DNA from: Portulaca oleracea
Lineage: Eukaryota > Streptophyta > Magnoliopsida > Caryophyllales > Portulacaceae
Assembly: GCA_029582165.1 (NCBI GenBank)
Contig: CM055893.1
Span: 25,209,179-25,273,178 of the forward strand
DNA: 64,000 nucleotides
Direction: 5' to 3'
The notes beneath the pieces were generated by a model. The model ran no database searches and was not told the DNA's origin. It saw nothing but the letters and a program-made list of their open reading frames with translations. Shown here in pieces: positions 47,032-56,188 of the stretch (positions within the stretch are counted from its first letter, which is position 1; every line of letters starts with the position of its first letter). Made by a program: the position numbers and the translations under genes.

Positions 47032-47252
47032 CATAAGGGAAACTTCATGTTTTTCAGTTTAAATGTGTTTCTGTTTTTTTATGTTTGTTTTATTCAATTG
47101 AATGAATGAACAATGTATGAATAACTTCAATTGAGACATTATGCCTTCAAATTTATGACTTTAACTTTTAGAATGTATGAATAATTCGGACATGTATTTT
47201 TATTTACATATTTAAATAGAATTGTTTCAAATTAATAGCTACACATATGTGC
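47032..47252. other. AT-rich spacer right of the G1 insertion
   Basis: No gene or repeat recognised. This is original flank on the right of the G1 TSD. Confidence 0.5.
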
Positions 47253-47418
47253 ATAATATAATATAATATAATATAATATAATATAATATAATATAATATA
47301 ATATAATATAATATAATATAATATAATATAATATAATATAATATAATATAATATAATATAATATAATATAATATAATATAATATAATACAATACAGTACA
47401 ATACAATATAATATAATG
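47253..47418. repeat. (ATAAT)n microsatellite
   Basis: About 27 copies of a five-base AT unit, slightly impure at the right (ACAATACAGT). Long open minus-strand frames across it are artefacts. Confidence 0.97.
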
Positions 47419-47539
47419 TAGCTAGGTTTTATAATCAAAAGTTACATTGTAATAGAAAAAACCTCTAAAAAAAATGCAAGGACCATCATTTTAAATAATA
47501 AAACAAATTTGGAAAAACAAATTTAAAAACACAATTCTT

Positions 47540-47720
47540 ATGATGGAAAAATTTTGTCACAAGTTTTGTCGCAAGACCTATTTTTCTTTGTTAAAATATT
47601 TTTTAAAAATTTTACGAAACCTTGCGACGGAAAAAAATCCATCGCAAGCTCCCTCACTCGGTCCTAAAATTCGATCACTGCTTTGTTAATTTCCGTCGCA
47701 ATATAACAAGCTTTTAGTCT
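47540..47720. repeat. CACTA-like subterminal repeats (relic)
   Basis: Several copies of a TTGCGACGGA phrase in both directions (TTGTCGCAAG, CTTGCGACGG, CCATCGCAAG, CCGTCGCAAT), including a hairpin at about 47622-47650. This pattern is common in CACTA transposon ends. No terminus is visible. Confidence 0.4.
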
Positions 47721-47754
47721 TGCCAGCAATGATATGGGCTTATTGCACAAAATT

Positions 47755-48120
47755 CAAGATATTTCTGTCAAATAACTTTGAGATGAAAGATCTTGAGACG
47801 CCTATTTTGTATTACATATCAAGATACATCTAGATCGCTTTCGAGGTATTCTTAGATTGTCACAAAAGAGCTATATCGAAAAGGTACTTATACCTGCCTG
47901 CATAATTGTAAACTAAGAGACACCCATATTGCTAAGGGAGATAAATTTAATCTCACACATTGCCCAAAGAATGGTTTTGAGAAATGGGAAATGGAAAAAG
48001 TTTCCTATGCTTCAGCAGTAAGAAGCCTAATGTATGCACAAGTCTACACTAGTCTAGACATTGTATACATTGCAAGAATGTCGGGGCGATACTTAAGTAA
48101 TTAAGGGATGGAGCATTGGA
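47755..48120 (+). pseudogene. Copia RT C-terminal part (C2)
   Basis: Broken frames read MKDLE and IS..HLDRFRGILRL-like codons (SQKSYIEKVL), then CPKNGFEKWEMEKV and ASAVRSLMYAQ and a GRYLS...GMEHW end. These are the standard copia motifs between RT and RNase H. Frame is lost at several points and at the MITE insertion in the HWK motif. Confidence 0.82.
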
Positions 48121-48123
48121 AAT

Positions 48124-48762
48124 AGGGATAGCAATGGGTAGGGTCTGGGGCGGGTCCGCCAATTTATTTTAGACCCAGACCCGCGCCCAAGACCCAGTAG
48201 GTCCCAAAAACTTGGACCCAGACCCGGACTCGCCGGGTCCATAGTGGGTACTTATTGGGTTCAACACTCCCATGTATTTTTTTACTAGATTTATCAATGT
48301 TTTGCGTTAATTTTATACGTGCGTAATTGTATTATAATAACTATTCTATTTAATTGCACATATTTTCAACATAATGAAAACATCTAGTTCAATGTACGTG
48401 GTATGAGCAAAATTTAACATAAAAACATTACAAAAATCATCCATGCATCAACTCTAAGAATGCAAGTATACAACTTAAAATGCAAAAAAAAAAAAAAAAA
48501 AAACACACACACACAAAGTTCGTGATTAGCGCACTATACAACTTTAAGAATACAAATACACTAGGGTTTTTATTATATAAATATATAATTTGACAGGTCC
48601 ATAGGTCGGGTCTACGGGTTCATGCCTAGACCCAGACCCGGACCCGCCATTTTTAGTGGACCCAGACCTGACCCTCCGGGTCCAATTTTTTTTGGACCCA
48701 GACCCGCCTAAATGAGGCGGGTCCGAACGGGTCTTGGCAGGTCCAGGACCCATTGCCATCCC
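48124..48762. mobile_element. hAT-like MITE in C2
   Basis: About 639 bp. Terminal inverted repeats are AGGGATAGCAATGGGT on the left and ACCCATTGCCATCCC on the right, as in plant hAT MITEs. The subterminal regions are rich in GACCCAGACCCG / CGGGTC phrases in opposite directions. It splits copia coding sequence at the HW-K motif. An 8-bp TSD is not clear (TGGAAAT against CCGAACT), so the flanks have decayed or the ends are slightly off. Confidence 0.75.
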
Positions 48763-48954
48763 GAACTGAAAGGTAGTCAAAAGGTGTTCCGGTACCTACA
48801 GAGAACAAAGGAGTACATTCTCACATATCGGAGGTCAAATTAGCTTGAGGTCATTAGTTACACTAACTTCGACTTTGCTGGATGTATGGTTAACATGAAG
48901 TCAACCTTCAGACACATTTATCTGTTTGGTGGAGGAGATGTCTCTTGGAAGAGT
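48763..48954 (+). pseudogene. Copia RNase H region, part 1 (C2)
   Basis: Reading continues after the MITE with a KGSQKVFRYLQRTKEYILTY motif, then DFAGCM and GGGDVSWKS, the lead-in to the copia RNase H. It is interrupted at the WKS codons by the CACTA-like element. Confidence 0.85.
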
Positions 48955-48957
48955 TCC

Positions 48958-49352
48958 CACAACAAGAAAAATATGTTTGGCCAACAAATTTAGATTATTA
49001 TGGGCAACATAAAAATTATTATTGCATTAATTTAAAATAGGGCAACCAAATAATTTTGTGGTTAAACACATTATATGTGGAAGTAAAACTTCTTTTGTTG
49101 CAATCGATATAGATTGGGCAACAATTTAAAGGAAAATGGTTGCCAAAAGTTATTAAGGCAACAAAAATGTTTGGTTGCCCATTACAACCACCTTGTGCTA
49201 TTATTTTTATTAATTTGTAGCCCAAATATTTTGCTTCGAGGATAAAACTACCAAATCGTGACAATTTTTTTATAGCCCCAAGTTAAAGGGCAACAGAAAT
49301 TGGACTAGGGCAACAAATCTTTTTATTGCCCAAAGTAACTTTTCTTCTTCTG
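48958..49352. mobile_element. CACTA-like MITE in C2
   Basis: 395 bp with inverted ends (CACAACAAGAAAA on the left and TTTTCTTCTTCTG on the right; about 23 of the first 31 bases pair) and a 3-bp TSD TCC (48955-48957 and 49353-49355), as expected for CACTA. Copia coding sequence resumes in frame after the second TCC. Inside are many short GGGCAACAAA repeats in both directions, like CACTA subterminal repeats. No transposase is present. Confidence 0.85.
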
Positions 49353-49762
49353 TCCAAACAGTCCATTACGACATCTTCCACTATGGCAACAGAGTTTATC
49401 GCTTAATATGAGGCATCAAATCATAGGATATGATTGCGTAATTTTATCACTGAACTGCATGTAGTGGCCATGGAAACTGTTAAGGGACTACTTAAGATAT
49501 TTTGTGACAGTAAGTCTACAACGGTGTTTTCCAACAACAGCAAGAGTTCGAAAATGTCAAAATTTGTGGCCCTTAAATTCTTAGTTTTTAAGGAAAGAGT
49601 TCGAAGTGGGGAATTGTCGAATGAACATATTGGTTCAAATTCTATAGTTGTGGATCCACTTACTAAGTGGTTACCACCCATCAAGTTCCATGAGCATGTT
49701 GCTCATATGAGTTGGGTGTTACATCATCTTTTGAAGAAGTTCAATTTTAGTGGGAGTTTGTA
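49353..49762 (+). pseudogene. Copia RNase H region, part 2 (C2)
   Basis: It has KQSITTSSTMATEFIA, then a frame from 49434 reading LRNFITELHVVAMETV, LLKIFCDSKSTTVFSNN, EHIGSNSIVVDPLTKWLP and FHEHVAHM. This is the C-terminus of copia pol; the D of FCD and the EH...DPLTK motif are kept. The true end is near 49760. Confidence 0.88.
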
Positions 49763-50182
49763 ATTTAGATGCTTATTTTGACATTAGTTTTTGGTTCGTC
49801 TTAGTTGTGATCATGTTTTATGCAGAAAAAAAAGTTATTTTAAAGTTTCTTTTTACACTCTATTTATTTCGGATATATGATGATCTCAATGAAGTTTAAG
49901 TTGGACCAGTTAGAAACAATCATGTTAAGATCACATTACATGATATTTCTATGCTACACATCTGCATCTTGATCCATTTCATTTCTTAGTGTTATTGTAT
50001 GTGATTATTGAAGGGTAGAATTACGGTAATTGTAATGAAGGTCACTATGAGCCTATATTGACATTATTGATGGACGAAGTTGTATAGATATATCATGATG
50101 ATGATAGTAAAGTTGAGCTCAATACTTTGGATTTACTGTGTAAATATATTCATAAGGTTTCACATATAGCTCAAGTGGAGAT

Positions 50183-50641
50183 TGTTGAGCTTATATGTAA
50201 ACGAATGTACATTATAAAAACTGTCTAGTTTATGGCCCGACTAAAAGTGATCCAACAAGTGTATATTGGGCTTTAATGTATCAGGTAAGATGTGAGCTCT
50301 AATGTGAAGAGGAGACCGGTGACTTATTATTATTCCATAATCGGCAGAATAGTGATATCAAACATCTAAAGGGGTCTACTATTATATATATATGGTTATG
50401 GTACCTAAATCGCCCACATAGGTTATTTTCTCCTTGATATCCCATCTCAGTGAGAGAAAGTTTTCTTTATGAGTTTTTTTGTTCTAAGTGGGTCTCGATC
50501 TAGAATGCCTAACCACGTCAACTGAAAGAGGACTAACAACTGCAATGATTTAGGTATTCATGTTTATGTTTACGTTCTGTTGATTCGACATATTGGATTA
50601 TGGGTTTATGATGATTGTTATCATTAAGTTTAATCCCAACA
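50183..50641 (+). repeat. 3' LTR of C2
   Basis: 459 bp, TGTTGAGCTTATATG to AATCCCAACA, with TGTTG/CAACA inverted ends, directly after a purine tract. Limits are inferred from these ends since no partner LTR remains. Confidence 0.65.
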
Positions 50642-50799
50642 ATTCCAATACAATATTATGTGATAGGTTCCCTCCTCTAGGTTTTTTTTAATGTTTTTAT
50701 CTATTTCATTGGTCTCCATGATTAAATATGTAAATATATACAAGTTAACCTAAAAATGCTACATAAATCGTAATATTAGAATACACATACACAAGCTTA

Positions 50800-50953
50800 A
50801 TTATTAGGTTTGTCAACTATAACGAGTCAAGCTACTACTGGCTTGACTTGTATAGTTCATAAGCTTGTGCTCGAGCTCGAGCCAAACAGAGCTGATATCG
50901 ATTCGAGCTATACGAGCTTCCTGCTGAGCCGACTTGGCTCATTTCCACCCTAA
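50800..50953. repeat. Right end of a hAT-type MITE (relic)
   Basis: TTGTGCTCGAGCTCGAGCC and a GGCTCATTTCCACCC end at 50935-50951 match a common plant hAT MITE terminus (GGGTGGAAATGAGCC reversed). The left end was not found. Confidence 0.45.
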
Positions 50954-51840
50954 TTAATTATTGCAATCCAATGTATTAACATTACACTCTATAAATCAAA
51001 GTATGATAGTTTAATTGGACCATTACAATCCAATAAATTAAGTTTCGAGATTATTATAACATAGGTGTCATGTACGGAAAGTCAAAATCAACTGTCTTGT
51101 GGTACGACAGTGTACAAAAATTTGCGTGTTCAATAATTCAATTTTTTGTGGTACTTTTCTAAAATTGACGTACCATTGTCCCAACACCTACAGTTTGGCA
51201 ACTATAATTCAATTTCCTACTAGTAAAAAGCATACTAATTTCATTTCACATCATTTATTAATTTTTACCTTAAACATATATATCTTCTATACAATAAAAA
51301 AGGCCGGAACAAAAAATTTGTTTGAGCAGCCTGTTTGGTTACTTGCCTACTCAGTTGTGTTACTATTTTACCTTTGAATTTAATAATTAATAATTAATAT
51401 AATAATTTGTTTGAGCAACATGTCTGGTTACCTGCCTGCTAGCTTGAGCTCATACATAAATTTACTGTTTTACCATTGAATATAAAAAACAAGGATCATA
51501 ACATCAAATGAAAATTAAATACCTAAACTTACATATAAATTAAGATAGGAGGGTTAAATATAGGTCATGCAAATTTGACATCAAAACGCGAGTAAGGTGT
51601 ATTTTGAATCCAGGTAAATATTTATACTTTTTGTTAACGAACAAATTTAATTTCATGCTCGAATACAATAACCTATCAATTTAGACGCACATGTTGAATT
51701 TAGTTGGAAAGTATATTTGGTTATGATAAATATAGGGTGAGTGTATTTTAGGTTTATGTAAATTTGATGTTAGAAACACGAATGTGTGGGTTTTATATAC
51801 AGATCAATTTTATTTAACCCGTATGGATGCGCGGGTCAGT
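50954..51840. other. AT-rich spacer, nothing recognised
   Basis: No coding similarity. Short AT runs only. Confidence 0.45.
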
Positions 51841-51849
51841 TACCTTAAT

Positions 51850-53165
51850 CACTAATTGTGATCCCTGGTGCATAAAGCACCGTGTGCCCTATTTCCTTGG
51901 GGGCGGCCACTCCACAGTCACCACTTGTTTTTTTTCTTTTTTGTTCCATCAATAGCTATTTTACTATTTGAATTTAGATATAATGAAATTTTTGTTAATT
52001 AAATTTTAAATATCATTTTTAAGTTGATTGAATATAAATATTATTTTTAAATTCATTATTTCTGAATTCAACCGTTATCAAATGCTCATAAAAATATAAT
52101 GAAACAATGTTCGTAATTAAGCAGATCATGCAACATATTTTTTATTCAACTATAATTCTTTTATATTATCTCTCTTTTTAAATTCATGTCAATAATTATT
52201 TTTTAATTTCATGTGTGATTTTTTTACCATTTTTAAATTGATTAAATTACAGTTATTATTTTTGTATCTATCCATATTTTTAAATTGAACTAACTATAAC
52301 TATAATTATTATTTATGAGCTTTCATATACTGATTTATGAACATTATATTGTAGTTTTATTTATGAGAATTGTAGTTTAGATTTATGAGCTTGATAATTC
52401 AAGTACTTTATGAGCACTCATATAATGATTGATATACATTGTAGTTTAGGTTTATGAGCATGATAGTTTAGGTTTATCAGCACTCATATAATGGTTGATA
52501 AGTATTGTAGTTTAGATTTCTGAGCATCCACATATTGGCATATGAGCATTATAGTGAAAACGTCAGGTCATAAGCGCATTCGTGTTAGAGATTATGAACA
52601 TTCACCTACTAATTGTGAGTATTCATATAGTGGTTTATGAGGAATGTAGTTTTGATTTATTAGCATGATAGTTTAAGTTTATGAACATTTATATACTGAT
52701 TTATGAGTATAGTAAATAAGTCAGGTTATGAAATTAATGAGATCAATTTTATACGATGAATCACCATAGAAATTTATACTACAGTGCTCATAAATTTATA
52801 TTACAATACTCAAAAACTATAACCACAATACTAATAACATTTCTCTAGTAATGTTTATAATTTGTTAAGTGAATGCTCATAAATCTATACTACAATGTTC
52901 ATAAACTATTTTTATTGAAAATTTACCTAGAGTTACAGAAAAAAGTTATAAAATAATAAAAATAACAAAAAAAAATTAAAAATAAAATAAATAAATAGTA
53001 AAATTAAATTAGACCAAAAAATCAAAGTATATTGAAATATTCGACGCAAAAAAAAAGCTCATTATATTTATTCAAAAAAAGTTTTAAAAGAAACAAAAAA
53101 AAGAAAGAAAGCAAATGGCATGTATGTGGGAGCCCGGGCGCATTGAGCATTCAAAGCCCGGACTA
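51850..53165. repeat. Inverted short-repeat region (TTTATGAGCA)
   Basis: Some ten degenerate copies of TTTATGAGCATTGTAGTTTA lie at 52310-52700 in one direction, followed by copies in the reverse direction (TGCTCATAAATCTATACTAC) at 52770-52900, with single copies near 52090. The right margin has GCGCCCGGGCTCCCA-like sequence (reverse, 53130-53150). It may be a decayed foldback transposon, but no clear ends or TSD are seen. Confidence 0.45.
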
Positions 53166-53568
53166 ATAATTGTTTTTCTATTGTTACCTAGTTTGATTTT
53201 CACGATCAGAGAAAGTAATAACCTGAAAGACGTATAGGTCTTTATCCACCAACAAAAATTCCAAATCAAAAAGCTTTTCTGTAATTTATTATTAAAAAAT
53301 TACCCAGTGCAATACAGATTGGGAATTAATCGACACAAATTGAATCATATACGGTATAAGTTGTGTGGAAAATTTTGATTTTTCTTGATGAGGCAATGCA
53401 ACTTACATTCAAAGATATTTTCTACCATGTTATGATATAAATGAAAAAGTGTACGTACGCTGAGCACATTGATCTTCAACTACTATGAAAATGATGTAAT
53501 TCATCCACATGCTATAAGTTGGTAGCTTCATAAATGAATTAGAATATAGAAAACATGAAACCATTGAA
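53166..53568 (-). other. Downstream region of the WD40 gene
   Basis: AT-rich 3' flank. An AATAAA read on the minus strand occurs about 285 bases after the stop (TTTATT near 53284). No other gene seen. Confidence 0.4.
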
Positions 53569-54804
53569 TTAATTATGTAAAACGTCTTCTGGTTGATGAT
53601 GATGAGAAGCTGTTGAATCCGTCTTGACAAGGTTTGAAACCATGACTCTCCAGATCTTTATCTCCCCATCTAAGCTCCCACTGCACACTGATACGACACC
53701 GTTTTGGGACGCCACAACTGCCAACGATCTCACAGGCCTGCGATGTCCTTCCATTACGGCCAAACAACAAAACGATCCCCACCCTCCAGTTTCTCCTCTC
53801 CCCCAAACCCTGACCGTCCGATCGGCCGATCCACTTACAAACAAATCATGACCGTCCAAACTTATCAAGCACAACACAGGTCCATCATGGCCTCCTACAA
53901 TCCCTCTCTCCAGCATCCGATCGCTCCCACTGTCCTCCCATGCCACGATGATGCCATCACTGCCGCCCGATAGCAACACTTTTCCATCTCTCGACAACCC
54001 CAAAGCATTAACGGTGGATGAGTGCTTCCCTAGGATATCCACGATGGTGTGCCGACCCACCTGATTTTCTCTCTCCCAAACCCGGATCGACCCATCCGCT
54101 GACCCCGTGTAGACCCGACCTGTAATGGAAACCGTGACGGCGTTCACCGCGTCGTCATGGGCCGTTACGGACTCAATACATTTAAAATCCGAACCTCTCC
54201 AAATCTTGAGGGTTTTATCCCATGAAACGGAGTATATAAGGCCGTTATTGACAGCCAAGTCAGAAACGGCGTCGTTATGCTGGATCCAAAGCTTCCGTTT
54301 ATGTCTTCTGACCTGGACGTAACTTTTAGGAGAGAGAAAACGGCGGAGCATGTCTTTGAAAGTGGGAAGAGTAGCAACCAAACGATGTCGTTTCCATACC
54401 CTTATTCTGCTATCCTGATGAGCGGTCAGGATTTTGTCGTTGTAGAAAGCGATAGACTTGATGAAACCAGCTGAGGAGGAATGAGAGGCGGTGAATCTGT
54501 CCTTGATGGGTTTAAGAGATGTGAGATCAAACACGGTTATGTCATTACCAGAGGCCGCGTACAAGAGGTCACCACGTGTGGCCAAGTACGTGATGTGGTG
54601 GTGTTTTGGGGTCTTTAAGGTGGCCACACACTCGTAATCCTGGTGAGAGAAGCACGGGATAATCACTCTTTCCGAGCTACCCTTGTTGGATTTAAATGAA
54701 GATGTACTTCTGAAACTCTTCCACTCATCAGATCTACTAGTCAGTGAAGAGGAGGAGGATGAACTTCTGCTACTATCACATTGATAATAATAGTGCGCCA
54801 TCAT
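53569..54804 (-). CDS. JINGUBANG-type WD40 repeat protein
   Basis: 411 residues, a single exon with no stops. A serine-rich N-terminus (residues 11-20 almost all Ser) and a basic SFKSNKGSSERV segment precede seven WD repeats: about 57-93, 104-139, 174-203, 213-244, 258-290, 303-335 and 351-387. Several end in clear WD-type dipeptides (IRVWK, LKIWR, IRVWE, VRVWG, IKIWR) after D-x-S/T motifs. Seven blades make a complete beta-propeller, a scaffold for protein binding with no catalysis. Length, the Ser-rich start and the SVSWDKTLKIWR and SADGSIRVWE phrases match the plant JINGUBANG family, which in Arabidopsis represses premature pollen germination; the exact ortholog is not certain. The first of two ATGs (54802-54804) is 73 bases below a TATA box. 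It is the only intact host gene seen here. Confidence 0.93.
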   Translation of the reverse strand: MMAHYYYQCDSSRSSSSSSSLTSRSDEWKSFRSTSSFKSNKGSSERVIIPCFSHQDYECVATLKTPKHHHITYLATRGDLLYAASGNDITVFDLTSLKPIKDRFTASHSSSAGFIKSIAFYNDKILTAHQDSRIRVWKRHRLVATLPTFKDMLRRFLSPKSYVQVRRHKRKLWIQHNDAVSDLAVNNGLIYSVSWDKTLKIWRGSDFKCIESVTAHDDAVNAVTVSITGRVYTGSADGSIRVWERENQVGRHTIVDILGKHSSTVNALGLSRDGKVLLSGGSDGIIVAWEDSGSDRMLERGIVGGHDGPVLCLISLDGHDLFVSGSADRTVRVWGRGETGGWGSFCCLAVMEGHRRPVRSLAVVASQNGVVSVCSGSLDGEIKIWRVMVSNLVKTDSTASHHHQPEDVLHN

Positions 54805-54876
54805 AGATAATCATATATGCTAATAATTTTGATGGGATTATTTATTTGGAGTTCCAGGAAGAAGGAATGTTGGGGG

Positions 54877-54884
54877 TATATATA
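54877..54884 (-). promoter_or_regulatory. TATA box of the WD40 gene
   Basis: TATATATA in a CTATATATACCCCC context on the minus strand, 73 bases upstream of the ATG. This places the transcript start near 54850 and gives a 5' leader of about 45 bases. Confidence 0.7.
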
Positions 54885-54970
54885 GATTATAGATCTAGGG
54901 TGACTTCGTCAACCACATGTCAGCAGATTACAGGATCCGGTATGCTCCTGATTTGTTCATATATTTATAT

Positions 54971-54980
54971 GACACGTGGC
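54971..54980 (-). promoter_or_regulatory. G-box / ABRE upstream of the WD40 gene
   Basis: GACACGTGGC contains the palindromic CACGTG and fits the ACACGTGGC abscisic-acid response element, about 95 bases above the TATA box. A CACATGTC E-box sits at about 54913-54920. bZIP and bHLH proteins bind such sites, so ABA or stress responsiveness is possible but untested. Confidence 0.6.
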
Positions 54981-55332
54981 CGGGTGTGGAAGGGTACAGC
55001 TGATTTTGCTGTAGGTCGCAACATGAACACCAATATGTGAAAATCGCATATTGTAACAGTAACCAAGTGACTCTAAAGTTATTTGTAATAATAAGTTGTT
55101 TAAAGAGTAAAGGCAAGACATTCCTGATAATGTTATGGACCATCATCTGACTAGTCGAGGAGGGGTAGAGACGTAGAGTGTGGTTGTTTTTTACTCAGCC
55201 AAAAAAAAAGGGTAATTTCAATACTTCATTTATGATAGAAGGTTTGATTTGGGTGAGTGTTGCTACTTGCTTAGTAAGTTGTAATTCAAAATATTAATCT
55301 AGTAATCATTTAAAGTAATTTTGTTTGACTAA

Positions 55333-56188
55333 TACTAGTAGAATTGGGGTCATTAAGCGTCTGTATAATGACGTCTGTTAATTGGTCAGTCGCTAAATCC
55401 TAGAAACAGAATTTTAAAAAAAAATAAATTTTAAATCGGCGTCTGTTTGTGTGTAACAGACGCCAAAATAAGTAAAATTTAATTTATTGTTTTTCGTTTT
55501 CTGCTAACGGCACTTTCCGAAGTTTTTGTTTTATTTATTGACCAGAATGGCGTCTGTTTCCAGCCTAAACAGACGCCTTTTTATTTTGGCGTCTGTTTAG
55601 GCTGCAAACAGACGTCATTTTGGTCAATATATTTAAAAAATAAAATAAATTAACACGCCTCTGAATAACTGTGCGCTTCAACTGTCGGGTTAATAAATAA
55701 GGGAAATTTGGCATCTGTTATTTCCCTAAACAGACACCATTTTGGTTTAAATTGGGAAAAAAATTACAGAGTTCATTCCGCCATTGTCGTCGTCGAAGGA
55801 GAAAGAGAGAAACGGAGTGGATATTGAAAAAAGCGCATATACACGCCGCCTGTTCAAGCAAATCAGGTAATTTTTTCAGTTTATTTTGTTTAAGATCTGT
55901 TATAGTATAATTAATATTATGAAAAGTGATTAAATTATAAATTTTATTTGATGAAAAACGAATTATATGAATATTTGTATGTTTGTTTTGGTTTTGTTGA
56001 GTTCAATTATAGTTTATGAATATAAGTTGAAAAATTGAGTTGTTTTAGTTAATTTCTATGAATTGTAATATATTTTGGATGTTGAATTAGAATTTTAAGT
56101 GTGAAATTAGGGTTTGTAATGTAGATTTGTTCAATTTAAATATTATTTTTATGTTTTATAGTAGCTTAACTAATTGCATGTATGTTTT
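55333..56188 (+). mobile_element. Left end of a CACTA transposon, cut by L1
   Basis: TACTAGTAGAATT at 55333 differs by one base from the plant CACTA end CACTAGTAGAA. It is followed by an array of GGCGTCTGTTT / AAACAGACGCC subterminal repeats in both orientations (55360-55740, about nine copies). After it, at 55780-55866, lies a purine-rich leader-like stretch ending AATCAG and GTAATT (a possible exon end), which could be the start of a transposase gene. The retrotransposon L1 begins at 56189, so the rest of the element is displaced or lost. Confidence 0.6.

Larger units (their letters stand above)
47755..50641 (+). mobile_element. Ty1/copia pol 3' part and 3' LTR (relic C2)
   Basis: Downstream half of a copia element: the end of RT, the RNase H region, an untranslated part, a purine tract (CAAGTGGAGA near 50173) and a 459-bp LTR. 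The 5' part is missing. Two DNA transposons have inserted in it (48124-48762 and 48958-49352). Many stops and frameshifts show it is old. Confidence 0.85.

Noticed and set aside
47204..47438. Open minus-strand frames rich in Ile, Leu and Tyr
   Set aside because: They are only the five-base AT microsatellite read in frame; no real protein.
53573..54474. Other frames within the WD40 gene on both strands
   Set aside because: Overlap a gene with seven clear WD repeats; they have no family features.
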